Part shown: positions 1-10,800 of the stretch, piece after piece | Numbering within the stretch: the stretch's first letter is position 1 | Layout of the letters: each line of letters opens with the position of its first letter | DNA from: Dimargaris cristalligena | Taxonomy: Eukaryota > Kickxellomycota > Dimargaritomycetes > Dimargaritales > Dimargaritaceae | Reading direction: 5' to 3' | Assembly: GCA_027576995.1 (NCBI GenBank) | Contig: JANBQC010000078.1 | Span: 1-64,000 of the forward strand | Length of the DNA: 64,000 nucleotides | Notes under the pieces: generated by a model | Database searches by the model: none | Seen by the model: only the letters and a program-made list of their open reading frames with translations | Told to the model about the DNA's origin: nothing | Translations under genes and position numbers: made by a program

Positions 1-1756
1 GTAACTGATAAATTCAATGTGAAACAATAGAAGGGAAAAAAAGAAAGGGAGAAAGCTATTGTTAGCTATTCTTTGAATAAGGGTGTAGTCAGGCCAGGGG
101 CAGTGTGAATGCAGCGTACAGTCCAGTCAGGGGCAGGGGTGCATCACAGTCAAGGATATAAAATATAATAATAGAAAAAACAATATAATAATAAAAATTT
201 AGGAAAAATGACTATATTCATTAGGGGCAGGGGCTCATTCACTTGTCAGGGGTGTACTTCTAATAAGTGTGAAAAATGGATTAAAAATAAAAGTAAGTAG
301 AAAATGTGGTAAGTTCACCACAGCCTGCTTGGCCAAGTCTAAAGCCCTACCTACTATTAGAAGCCTATCCCCAAGACTCTTGATGGACTAAGAGTGGTTA
401 GCCCAGGCAACACAGTGAAATAAATATCTTAATGAGCCACTTCCTGCTGCTACAATACCAATGAAACTGATGTCAATTGGTGGTGTGGTCCCTTTTTTCT
501 GCACTCTCACTCAGCCTTGCTTGGTGGTACTTGTGGCTCTTCAGGTAAGCCCTATTGGGTATTATGCCCATCTTATTAGTCAATTATTATTAACATATTA
601 GTGTGCTTACTTTAAATCCTTATTACCAAATGCATTAGTATCTCATTGAAGTTTTAGAAATAAGATATTGCTCAAAATAAAAAAAGTAATAGAGAAACCA
701 CAGAGTGCCAAAATCAACATTATCAGCATGCCAAAGTCTCATGACTACCAGTTGGTGGCACTTCACCTGTGGTTCATTGTACCATTTCTAGTGGAGATTA
801 ACCAGATTAAAAGTCAAGACTGCAGCCATATTAATGAATTATACCTAAAAGTTACAATTATGTTTCACTCAATTGAAACAGTTAGGTTCATGAATGGCCC
901 AGTAAACAATAGATACTGCAGAGGCTTCACTTATCTATTTTGATACCATCATTTTTTGGAGCAGGTAGTAAATGGCAATTAGTAAAATAAAACCATTGTT
1001 AGTTGTTGAGTGCCATACTTGCCTAAAGGTATCACTAAAATCTAAAAAACAAATGGGGACATACTATTTCAAAGTGAATGAATATGGCAGAAGTTCATCC
1101 AGGCTGTATAATGAATAATCCATTTGATGAGGTAAATATTACTGGTCAAAAGTTATTCTCCCACATATTATCCCATACATATATTGTGTAAAATCTTATA
1201 CAGGTGGGTTGAAGTTCACCCATATGCACAGTAAGGGTTTGAATAATATCTATCCCAGTAGTAGTCATGGATGGCCATGGGAGAGAAAGTCAAGGTCTGG
1301 TGTTGTGGTCAAAAGAGGGAACATTGCTAATTTAACTACATTATTAAAGGGATTATTTAGCTGCCAAAGTAGGGGACTTTCATTGACCTGTTGGTGGGGC
1401 ACTGTGGCTGGAAGGTGGGTTTGCCATTGAGTGTTGCCTCCTACTGCATACCATCATTAGTATGGGCTAGCAGTGTGCCCTTGAGTTCATGATGGCCAGC
1501 TAGTGCACTACAAAGGCATGGTCCATATGACATTAAATTTACTAAAAGAGCAGGGTGATGTCTTGGCATGACCTGGTGGTATTCTTTAGTGCATATTGAG
1601 TGACTCACCAACTGCCAAATTATTAAGTGTGATTGTGCCACCAGACTCTGTAGAATATTCTGTTCCATAACATTTCTCTTTCCTTTCCTCACTTCACAGG
1701 GCACAAGGATAAGTAAAAATAACCTCTGACCTCATAATGGGGGCTTGGGGATATTC
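1..1756. other. CpG-depleted, gene-free AT-rich block
   Basis: No convincing gene lies here; open frames are short and lack family motifs. The block contains exactly one CpG (115-116) before CpG reappears at about 1757, although G and C are not rare and TpG and CpA are plentiful. The rest of the window is rich in CpG. This is the footprint expected of DNA that was long cytosine-methylated and then deaminated, as in silenced repeats; that cause is inferred. The first 260 bases repeat a G-rich word of the type CAGGGGCAGGGG at about 93, 129 and 223. A dispersed repeat copy lies at 1083-1226. Confidence 0.8.
1083..1226 (+). repeat. Dispersed ~144-bp repeat, copy 1
   Basis: This stretch aligns along its length with 34172-34314 and 51104-51247. 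Shared blocks include the AGGCTGTATAA-like start, a GATGAGG/GACGAGG block, a CATACA..TAT..TGTAAAA-like block and a final TTCACCCAT-like end. The short word GAAGTTCA occurs near both ends, 121 bases apart, in this copy. The copy holds no CpG. Several positions that are CG in copies 2 or 3 are TG or CA here. Family identity (SINE-like, MITE-like or other) is unknown. Confidence 0.7.
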
Positions 1757-2907
1757 CGTCAGAGTGGGAGGTGGCTAGGGGGAGGGGAGGATTTTGGCGA
1801 CAGCAGTAAAGGGCAGTATATTCACCCTTGTAGCATATTTTCCCTTTTTTGGTACTTTTTGTTCTTTACCACCTTAACTTCTGCGCGTACTAGTTTGGCC
1901 ATATCTATTTTCTGTATAAAGCGCAGTTATTGCGGCCAGGGTGGATAATCAAAGAATGTCGAATCGAGTGCCACGATAGGTTTGGGCCTCCTTCCAGCTC
2001 AGCCAAATGCCTCGATATAGAGGAGGTAAGGGGGACTATTTAGGTCGAAGTCACAATGGCCGGTTATTTGCATATCCAATTATATTCTAAGCCTGCTTTA
2101 GAGATACATTCTTTCCGTGAACTATCTGTACAACAGCGGGTACTAACCCGCGTGCAGGACATTCCAACCGAGCAAAAGGCCTGTGGATGTTTCGGGTTTT
2201 TCGACCTATTAAAATAAAACGGAATATATCCACCAGTTTTCCCTTCGATACTTATGATGTAGTTCGGATGGCCGTTTTTAATGGCAATGGAGGAAAAATC
2301 GGCCTAGCGAGACATTGGTTTAGCACCGACGAGATCACTCACCCATATCCACCAAACTCAGCTGGATATACCCTACTTTTTGGTCTTGGGGGTGGACTTG
2401 CCCATTCCTTGAGGGGCTGTATGGTCCGGAAAAAGTCGCCGGTTTTCGCCTAGTTTCAGCGCCGCAGTGTTTTCTTTCCAAGGAAGGCAAATATGGCCTT
2501 TCACGTATAATGAATACTACGGGGATTTGGTGAATATCACCAACTACAGTTTGACTTTTTATGTTAATATATGGTCCATTCGGCAGTGTTGGTTTAGCCA
2601 ACAATTAGAGGCAGGTTGGGTTGGTGTCTAAGCAAGACAAGCGACATGAAAAAAATCGGTTGAAATGGAGACACACTTAGCACATCCGCCCTATCGGTCA
2701 GTCCGAAACTCGCCCTTTACTTGTAGGTGCGATATAATTAAGCTGGCACAGTTTGACTCATTATTTCTGTTTTTTTTCTATATTAAAAATCCATCTCATT
2801 TTTTGGGCGCACTTTACAAAAGCGACTGTTATTTTAACGTCGATTCCCTTGAAACAATAGAGCCTCCTACATTTACGACGATTCCTTATTATTTGACATT
2901 AACGACT
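1757..2907. other. Gene-free leader upstream of the JmjC gene
   Basis: CpG returns here and base composition resembles the other spacers. Short open frames on both strands between 2187 and 2604 show no recognisable family. The stretch presumably holds the promoter and 5' leader of the F-box/JmjC gene. An in-frame ATG at 2665 would add 81 residues, but that segment is AT-rich, hydrophobic and unlike the protein that follows, so I treat it as leader. Confidence 0.5.
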
Positions 2908-4653
2908 ATGCACTGCCCTCCCGTGACTCCCCCGGCCCCCTTGAACAGCACTCCGGGCAAATGCCGATTGTCGGATCCGGCAGTGGTTTCGGCCCTCACC
3001 CGGCCCTCCCACCGCTCCCTTGCTGCCGCCCCCGCTACCGGGGTCCACCACCCGACGGGAAGCCGTCCCTGGGGCAACTACTACATGGACCGCCTCGAAG
3101 CCCCGACCTCCGCACCCCTGCCTAGACCACACCATCTCCGTACCCAGTGGTTCGGCCAACTCCGGGCCCTCGACGATTCCGTCTTGCTTGACCTGCTCGG
3201 CGATTACCTCACCGGTCCCGAACTGGCCCAACTCCAGCGGGTAAGCCGGGGCTTTTACGCTCTCGCGCGCCACGAAGGTCTATGGCGACAGCGCACCATT
3301 CACGATTTCGGCGGGGCTTTCCAGTTTGACCGCACCTGGCGCCAAACCTACCGCCGGGCGGCCCTGGCTCGTCGAGCCGCCGCCCTGTCTAAGTCCTCTC
3401 CCACCTCATCGACCGGTGAAGCAGCTCTGTCCCTGGTGGATACCCAGCTGCGGCTCACCCGCTTTTACTCCGATACCTTGTTTCATCCCTGGTTCTTCGG
3501 GACCAGCGACTTGAACTATTTATGGAAAACCACCCGGGGCCGACCCATCCCCCGCCGCCAGGGTCTTACCCTCGCGCAGTTTATTACCGAGTTCGAGGCT
3601 CCGGCCCGGCCCGTCATTCTCACTGATGTCGTCACTCAGTGGCCGGCCTGGGGCAAATGGACGCCCGACTGGATGGTGGAGCGGTTTGGGGACGTCTCGT
3701 TCCGGGCCGAGGCCATCGACATTTCCTTGCGGGACTACATGGCTTACTCGCGTGAGCAATTGGCCGATGAGTCGCCTATTTATTTATTCGACAAACGCTT
3801 CGGTGAGTCTTGCCCGGAGTTACTGGAGGATTTCCAAGTGCCGGAGTATTTCAACGAGGATTTGTTCCGGGTGCTGTCCGATGAACACCCTGGCCCCACA
3901 ACCGCTACCGCGTCGGCCTCGGGTCGACCGGACTACCGGTGGATTATCATCGGCCCGAAGCGCAGTGGCAGTACCTTCCACAAGGACCCCAACGCCACTA
4001 GTGCCTGGAATGCCGTGATTACGGGTGCCAAAAAATGGATCATGTTCCCTCCGGAATGCTTGCCACCCGGGGTATTCACCAACGCCGACCAAAGCGAAGT
4101 CACCTCCCCCGTGTCGCTAATGGAGTGGTTCCATACCTGGTACTCGGAGGTCAAGCCCTTCCAAACCGAACTTCCCCTAGCTGGACCTACCCGCTCTTCC
4201 ACCGGTCCTCTACAGCGGGAGGGGGCCTACGAAGGTACATGTCGGGCCGGTGAAATTATTTTTGTGCCGCAGGGTTGGTGGCACTGTGTACTCAATTTAG
4301 ACGAGTCGATTGCCCTGACCCAAAACTATGTTAGTCGGCGGAATTTACCTCAGGTGTTGGATTTCCTGCAGCACAAACGGGATCAAATATCGGGGGTTAG
4401 CTGCGCCCGGGCTCCCACCCTGTACGAAGACTTCGCCGAGGCGTATGAAAAGCGGTTTCCAGGGGAATTGGAAGGTCTCCGGCGGCCAGGCCACACCCAT
4501 GGGGTGGCATCCTTGGCGAGTGATGAATCTGCTGAGCCAAGTTCAGTAGACCCGTTCTGGCAGGCGTTGCGTGATAAGGGGGAACCTGAATTTAAATTTG
4601 GATTTGGATTTGACGGCCTTTCGGACGAATCCGAAACTGAAGCCGAAGGCTGA
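2908..4653 (+). CDS. F-box and JmjC-domain dioxygenase (JMJD6/PSR-like)
   Basis: Predicted Fe(II)/2-oxoglutarate-dependent dioxygenase of 581 residues from a single exon. An F-box-like helix bundle lies around residues 92-130, followed by a linker and a JmjC fold at about 215-485. The iron-binding triad is visible as H358 and D360 in the FHKDPN motif and H459 in the GWWHCV motif. K375 sits 17 residues after H358, where JMJD6 has its 2-oxoglutarate lysine. JmjC proteins of this branch hydroxylate or demethylate proteins. The F-box would link it to SKP1 and a CUL1 ligase; that partner is inferred. I chose the ATG at 2908 because the 81 upstream in-frame codons are AT-rich and unlike the protein. 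The tail after residue 530 is acidic. An AATAAA lies at 4718. The exact substrate is unknown. Confidence 0.85.
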   Translation: MHCPPVTPPAPLNSTPGKCRLSDPAVVSALTRPSHRSLAAAPATGVHHPTGSRPWGNYYMDRLEAPTSAPLPRPHHLRTQWFGQLRALDDSVLLDLLGDYLTGPELAQLQRVSRGFYALARHEGLWRQRTIHDFGGAFQFDRTWRQTYRRAALARRAAALSKSSPTSSTGEAALSLVDTQLRLTRFYSDTLFHPWFFGTSDLNYLWKTTRGRPIPRRQGLTLAQFITEFEAPARPVILTDVVTQWPAWGKWTPDWMVERFGDVSFRAEAIDISLRDYMAYSREQLADESPIYLFDKRFGESCPELLEDFQVPEYFNEDLFRVLSDEHPGPTTATASASGRPDYRWIIIGPKRSGSTFHKDPNATSAWNAVITGAKKWIMFPPECLPPGVFTNADQSEVTSPVSLMEWFHTWYSEVKPFQTELPLAGPTRSSTGPLQREGAYEGTCRAGEIIFVPQGWWHCVLNLDESIALTQNYVSRRNLPQVLDFLQHKRDQISGVSCARAPTLYEDFAEAYEKRFPGELEGLRRPGHTHGVASLASDESAEPSSVDPFWQALRDKGEPEFKFGFGFDGLSDESETEAEG

Positions 4654-5469
4654 TTTAAATAACATGATATAGATCCACCCCTTAATGATATGCACCTACT
4701 CTCCTTTCCCCAATCTAAATAAATGGTAGAAAAATTGAGATGCTAAATGTTGGAGCGCCCAACGTATTAATTTTGTAGGTTGGTTTTAATTAAAAGAGGG
4801 AATGAAGCCAATTCGATTTCTATTGAACAAGTCCATAGTTTTGGAGCTTCTTAATTTACACTGTTGACTGTAGGGTAAAGGTTGGTGGAATTGCCTAATA
4901 AAATGTTGGAGAAGCTGGTGCTTAATGTAATGAAGGCTGAACAATCGCAAACGGACTTTTCGATTCTTTCACCATCATTTGAGCTGAAATGCGAGGTAAA
5001 ATATCACTTAATGAGACACCCAAGGCCCAGCTGTCCATGTAAGTTGCCATGCTAATCATTGGAGCGTAGTGTGGTATAGATGGTTGTGCTGATACAGTAG
5101 AACTGTGGTGGTCACTGAGCGAGTTCTTGGTGGGAACCAGAGGTTGCGTTTGGCCCATTCGAGCCTGGATCTTTTATCGAGCCCGTCACTCTTTCGGTTG
5201 GAATTGCTTTTTCCTTTTTGACAAGCACCCGCTTTCTTCAGTCAGCCTCCTGCTTCGCTTTATTTATTTATGTTGGGATTCCACCGCTTCTCTAAATAGT
5301 CTTATTGAATCCTAATTAGAGTTCTTCGTTCCCTGGTGGACTTTTCCCTGCGATCCCCCGCCTTTTGCGAATAAACCCCACGCGTACGCGTGAATGTCCC
5401 TGTTGGCCGATTACCTTCGAGCTCGGCGATTTCTTTTCCCTTACCTCCCCCTAGCCCCTCCTTTTGACC
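4654..5469. other. Spacer between JmjC gene and PFS2
   Basis: The first part is the 3' flank of the JmjC gene with an AATAAA at 4718-4723. The second part should carry the PFS2 promoter; it turns pyrimidine-rich from about 5200. An ATG at 5394 opens a frame that overlaps the PFS2 start in another frame. No other gene is visible. Confidence 0.5.
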
Positions 5470-7239
5470 ATGCAGTTCGACGGCAAAAGGCTACGGAAAC
5501 CGGTCCAGCGGCGCACCGTCGATTACGGTTCATCCGTAGCCCGCAGCATCGAAGTCCGGACCTTCAGTCTCCGCCGGCCACGCCAGTGGTTCACTCGGAT
5601 CAGCCGCGATTACGCCGTCGATGTCCTTACCCCCGCCCAACTCACCGATGCCCCCGCCCAGGCCGCCGCCAGCCGGTTTATCCATTCCTCCGTCAATAAA
5701 CAGCGCGGGCCCATCAATGTGGTGCGCTGGTACCCGGACGGCCGTCGGCTAATTACTGGCTCTTCGCGCGGCGAATTCACCCTATGGAACGGACTCAAAT
5801 TCAACTTCGAGACCCTGTTGCAGGCCCACGAATCGGCTGTGCGGGTCATGGAATGGAGCCCCAACGACAATTGGCTGGTGAGCGGAGATCAGACGGGCGT
5901 GCTCAAGTATTGGCAATCGAACATGAGTAATCTGAAGTTCTTCGAAGGGCATAAGGACTGTATTCGGGGCTTGTCGTTTTCGCCGAGTAGTGCCAAGTTC
6001 GCCACGTGCGGGGATGACCAACAAATCAAGGTTTGGGACTTCAACGAAGCGCGCGAGGAACGGGTTCTTAAGGGACATGGTTGGGACATTAAGTGCGTTG
6101 ATTGGCATCCCAGCAAAGGGCTCATTGCGTCGGGTAGTAAGGATAGCACCGTCAAACTGTGGGACCCCAAAGCCCCGTCGAGTTTAACGACCCTCCGCGG
6201 ACATAAAAACGCCATTTTAGATTTACGCTGGAACCGTAATGGCAACTGGCTGGCCGTCACCTCCCGCGAGCAAGTCATCAAATTGTACGACTTGCGCACC
6301 CTCAAGGAACTGGATAGTTTCCGCGGTCACCGGAAAGAGGTCACCACGATCGCCTGGCACCCCATCTACGAACGGTTATTCGTCACGGGCGGATCTGACG
6401 GGTGTATCAACCATTGGATCGTCGGCCAGGGCAACCCCATCAGCACTGTGGAAACAAACGCCGACTATCCCGTCTGGTCCCTCGATTGGCACCCCATTGG
6501 CCATTTACTGGCTTCGGGCTCCAACGATCATTTCACCCGCTACTGGGCCCGCCAACGACCGGATACTCCGATTCTCATGGAAAGCACCGACGCCAACGAC
6601 CAAGCCGCTGGCTTCGACGATGATATGGGCAATTTTATGGACGGCAATTTCGTACCCGGCCTAAGTCACGGTGGAGGAGGAGGTTCGTCAGGGCATTCCC
6701 ATCGGGGTCCCTCGTCGTCGATGTTCAATCGGTCCCATGGCCCACCACCCCCTCCGGGACAAGGGTACGCCCACCCGCCATTCCCCCGCCCCCACTCGGG
6801 TCATGCGCCCCCGTCTTTCGGAGACGGTATTCCCGGACTCAACAAAGCGGCGGGCCATTCCGGTTCCGGCCTGCCACCTCCACCCCCTCCTTCCATGCCC
6901 GGCTGGGAACCCAGCCCCTCCTTTTCGTCCTACCAATCCGGCCCTGGGCCCTCGTACTCGAATTCGAACTCTCAATATAATAATCGGCATGCATCATCCG
7001 GCCAGGGTTATAACCCCTATCCCCACCACAACCATAATAACCGACAGTCTTCCGGTCCTTATCCGCCCCGACGACCCCCTCCGCACGGCAACCGCGATTA
7101 CCGGCAACATAACAACCACCATAACAACCATTCCGCAAATAATAGTGGCGATAATAATAATAATAGTTTTGGCGAACGTAGACCTTATCAGTCCCGCTTC
7201 CGCGATGGAGGGGGGCCTCGTCCATCTCGCTTCAACTGA
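5470..7239 (+). CDS. PFS2: Pfs2/WDR33, WD40 subunit of the mRNA cleavage and polyadenylation factor
   Basis: A 589-residue WD40 protein encoded by one exon. The N-terminal DGKRLRKPVQRRTVDY segment is the signature of the WDR33/Pfs2 family. It precedes seven WD repeats at about residues 80-380, including SGEFTLWNG, WQSNMSNLK and HGWDIKCVDWHP. In the cleavage and polyadenylation factor this propeller scaffolds the other subunits and helps read the AAUAAA signal in the nucleus. The C-terminal ~190 residues are low-complexity and rich in Gly, Pro, His, Asn and Tyr, ending in an arginine-rich tip. Yeast Pfs2 is about 465 residues, so this tail is extended, as in animal WDR33. The start is the ATG at 5470; an earlier in-frame codon at 5464 is only TTG. 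An AATAAA lies at 7411. Confidence 0.95.
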   Translation: MQFDGKRLRKPVQRRTVDYGSSVARSIEVRTFSLRRPRQWFTRISRDYAVDVLTPAQLTDAPAQAAASRFIHSSVNKQRGPINVVRWYPDGRRLITGSSRGEFTLWNGLKFNFETLLQAHESAVRVMEWSPNDNWLVSGDQTGVLKYWQSNMSNLKFFEGHKDCIRGLSFSPSSAKFATCGDDQQIKVWDFNEAREERVLKGHGWDIKCVDWHPSKGLIASGSKDSTVKLWDPKAPSSLTTLRGHKNAILDLRWNRNGNWLAVTSREQVIKLYDLRTLKELDSFRGHRKEVTTIAWHPIYERLFVTGGSDGCINHWIVGQGNPISTVETNADYPVWSLDWHPIGHLLASGSNDHFTRYWARQRPDTPILMESTDANDQAAGFDDDMGNFMDGNFVPGLSHGGGGGSSGHSHRGPSSSMFNRSHGPPPPPGQGYAHPPFPRPHSGHAPPSFGDGIPGLNKAAGHSGSGLPPPPPPSMPGWEPSPSFSSYQSGPGPSYSNSNSQYNNRHASSGQGYNPYPHHNHNNRQSSGPYPPRRPPPHGNRDYRQHNNHHNNHSANNSGDNNNNSFGERRPYQSRFRDGGGPRPSRFN

Positions 7240-7842
7240 GTATTATTTTCCCTCCCATACTTCACTCCCCTTTTTGGTGTTTGGTTTTTTGACTCTTCTA
7301 CCCCACTCCCGCCGCTTTCACAGAAAATCCACATTCGGTTTAACTTGTATTACCACCCACTATCTGTAATGTTTTGCCACTCATGTTAATTTATTCATTT
7401 TCATTTAGCCAATAAACCTATCAATCGGTTGGATGGTTTGAATAGAGTTGCGTATATTTAGAGTGTAATGGATTCTCTGATAACTGCTAATCCTTGGTAA
7501 GTGTGATAAAAAATAATAAAAAACGGCAATAAACCCTGGAGTTAATTCCAACGACATGGACACATCCAACAGGTTCACAGTATTGCCATTCTCTTACGGT
7601 ACGGGCAAGAACAGGGAGGTTGGATTACATACAAATTCAACTGAGGGGTTTCGCGGTTCGAAATATACTAATTGAATATACCAATATTGAAAAAAGGCGA
7701 AATCAATATAAGCAACGGCACGCCAAATTAATTGGATCCTAGTTAACAGTGAACATAGTCCCTAAACCTGATTGATCACTTTGCAATCAAAAAATAATAT
7801 ATCCGCCAGAATGATTCGCCGAATGAATCTTCCTGTATAATC
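7240..7842. other. Convergent 3' flanks of PFS2 and CAND1
   Basis: AT-rich spacer between two convergent genes. It holds an AATAAA at 7411-7416 for PFS2. I see no gene or RNA in it. Confidence 0.6.
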
Positions 7843-10800
7843 TTAAATGTTTGGGTTTAGTTCGGCAGTAATCTTAGCGAACTGAGGGCCCAGAGTACCC
7901 TTTTGGATATCCTTAACCAAGCCACTAAGCTGTCCCGCCGAACTGGCAGTAGCAGTAGCAGTTGTAACCGCCGATTCGGTAGCACTCTGTCCAATATCCG
8001 AGGCCTGGAGGACATGTAGGGCCGCCACTGCCCGTAAACCAGCCCGCACCAATTCGTCGTTCTTGTCGAGTTCCTGTTTGACTGCATTTTGGCGGGGCTT
8101 GGTCTCGACGATAGCCCTCAAAGGCGCTGCCATAGTGTCCAGTTGGGTGGGGTCGAGGGCTCCGTAGCCCTCCCCGGTGGATCCTGGCCGTAGTGTCCGA
8201 AGGGAGTCGATTTTCGTTACCAAGGTGACGGGGGTAGCGGTACCACTCCGGCTAGCACCTGCCCCATCATTTGCCGTAAGGGTAGGTGCAGTGGTTCCTT
8301 GCGGATGGTTGCGCATCATCCGTTTCGCCAGTCGCTCCACCAGGACCGCCACCGTAATTTGTATATCTTCCATATCTGCCAAACCCCGGTGCAGCGCTGT
8401 CATGACGTCCGCGGAGTTCAACCGATGGGGGAATCGGTCGGTTAGTGTGTACAAGCACTGGTAGGCCAGTTTACGCACATCCAATCCATCGTCGATGGTA
8501 TGTTTGAAAGGCCCCATCTGGACGGTCCTTACCAGGTCCCCTTTGACGACGGTACCGGCGTACACTGCATTTTGCCATATGGGCAGGGCCGGCTCGAGAG
8601 CAGCATGGCGGTGGGGGTGTTGATGGGCTAAGTAGTCAAACGTTTGGAAGGCCAAGGTTTGGACTTCTTGACTAGTGGGATCCTCGGCTAATCGGGCGAA
8701 GGCGGCTAAATCGGAACCGGTGAGGTCGGTTTCGAGGACCTTGGTGGGTAAGTAACGCAAGCTATTGATGGTCACCCCGCGCAGACGGAGAGACGGGTGG
8801 TTGAGGTAGGACTGGAGCTGGCCCAGGAAAGTCGGGGGATGAACCACTACGAGGGCGCCCAGGCATTCGGCAACCCAGGTAAGGAGTGCCGGGGGGTAGG
8901 CGGAGGTGGGTGCCTTTTCCTCCTCAGAATCGATTACCAAAGCGACGAGGCGGTCCCATACATTACGCCAATCGCCAGTATCGGCAAGTTTGGTGTTAAT
9001 GACGGAGGTCGATTCCGACTGCACCAGGATAGTTTGTAGCGTCCGCAGATAAAAGGTTCGATGGGCGGGATTCGATGCGGCTAGTCCTTCCGCAATGCGA
9101 GTAAGTAGCGGAGTGGGGGGTACTACACCCTGGACTATCTGACCTAGACAAGTGGCACTGAGAGCAACCAGAGTGTCGGAAGCACGCGGTTTGGTTCCCA
9201 GAGCAAACAGAGTATCCGGAAGGTCAAGATAGTGAACCAGGAGGTCGTGGCTGAGGCCCACTCGACCCACAATTTGCAGGGCTCGCGACAATTCGGTCAA
9301 GTCTGTGGAATGGTTGGATCGGATTGTGGTGCAGTAGGGGGCCAGCAGAGCAGCACTAGTGTCCGCCGGCGCAGCCATTAGGAGAGCGGCCAACAACGAG
9401 GCCACGGCCTTATGTCCATTGGACGCGAGGTCAATTCGTAGTAGGTCAACCAGTTTAAATAAAAATTCTGGCTGATGTCGAACCAGGTTGCCGAGTAGCC
9501 GTTGGACAGCTAGGGTATATTGGTCAATGACACTAGCATCTGCCTGCCTCACCAGCAAGACCAAGTATGGCACGAGTTCCATGATAGGCCACATGTCCGC
9601 TTCCGCTAGCTGGGCCCCCGTGATATCGGCGATCCAGTTCAGGGAGGCCTGCATCAAGGCTACATCGCTCTTATTTAAGTGGGGGCGCATAATCCTTACC
9701 ATGCGTTGGGTATCCTCCGCACTAAGTCCAGTCGAACACGCAGTCGCCGATTGACATAGTGCCTGCAGGCCAACGACGGCCGCCTGGCGCACTAGCGAAT
9801 CGTCGGATTTAGTCAGAACATCGTCCAATAGATAGGCTAAGCAGCGGGGACGGAATGATTCTGAACCTTTCTTGCCTGCATGGACAAGGGCCGCCGACCA
9901 CACATTGATTACGGCCACGCACATGGAGTTGGTGATACCTGAGGATTGGGAAACCAATTGAATAGACTGCAGCAACTGTTCCATAATACCCCAAGTCAGC
10001 TCCGGCGAGGGGGCTGTGGTCGATGCTACCGAGCCGCGACACAGCAGGAGAACCATGGCTTGAAGGGCCAACTGGTGAGACTTCTTTTCCTCCAAATCCA
10101 GTGACTCCGCAGTATCCATCAATGGGCTATCCCCATAGCTACGAGGTGGGAGTAGGCACTGCACCAATCCTATTAAGATGGTATCCGCTAAATCCATCCC
10201 ATCAATTATCGGGCTAGTGGCAGGCAGCTTACCCAGTGATGCTAGGAGTTCGGTGGCCAACTGATCGGTTCCACTCAGTATTGATACATTCCCAACATTC
10301 AATCCCCGACTCCAAACGGCCTTCTGGGCCACAATGGACTCCAGTAGGGCCACTCTCTCCTTATCGGTGGCATTCGGGAGCTGGGTGCGTTGGATAAGCC
10401 CCCGGAACAGGTGAAGTGATTCCAAAACAATATCGGCCTCGGGTGATACCAACAAGGGGGATCCACCCCGGGCAGTGGGCCGCTCCCTCAGAAGCTCATC
10501 CAGGATCTGGGCGACGGTTTGGACAAACATTGGGGTGGCTTGGGCAAAGGAAGTGGTAGGCACTAACTGCCCCCCGGCCAATCGACTGAATAGGGTAAGC
10601 ATTGATACTACCGAGGGGGCGCTCCGGTCGGTGAGATTCTGATCCAGTGTTTTCTTATCCTTGGCCAATCGCTTAACCAGAATATAGACAGCATTAATGA
10701 ATGTGTTGGTCAGATACCGGGCCAGCACCTCCCAGTTCTTGGAGTTCGCTTGGTTTTCTGTGATGCTGACAATGTCCACTAGAGCGTTAGTTGCCGTGTT

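Noticed and set aside
668..943. 91-codon frame with a KSHDY word that faintly recalls some DNA transposases
   Set aside because: It starts at TTG, only one short word is similar, and neighbouring frames give no further transposase motif.
2665..2907. 81-codon in-frame extension of the JmjC protein
   Set aside because: AT-rich with a Phe/Leu run and unlike the GC-rich coding that follows; the family needs no such segment.
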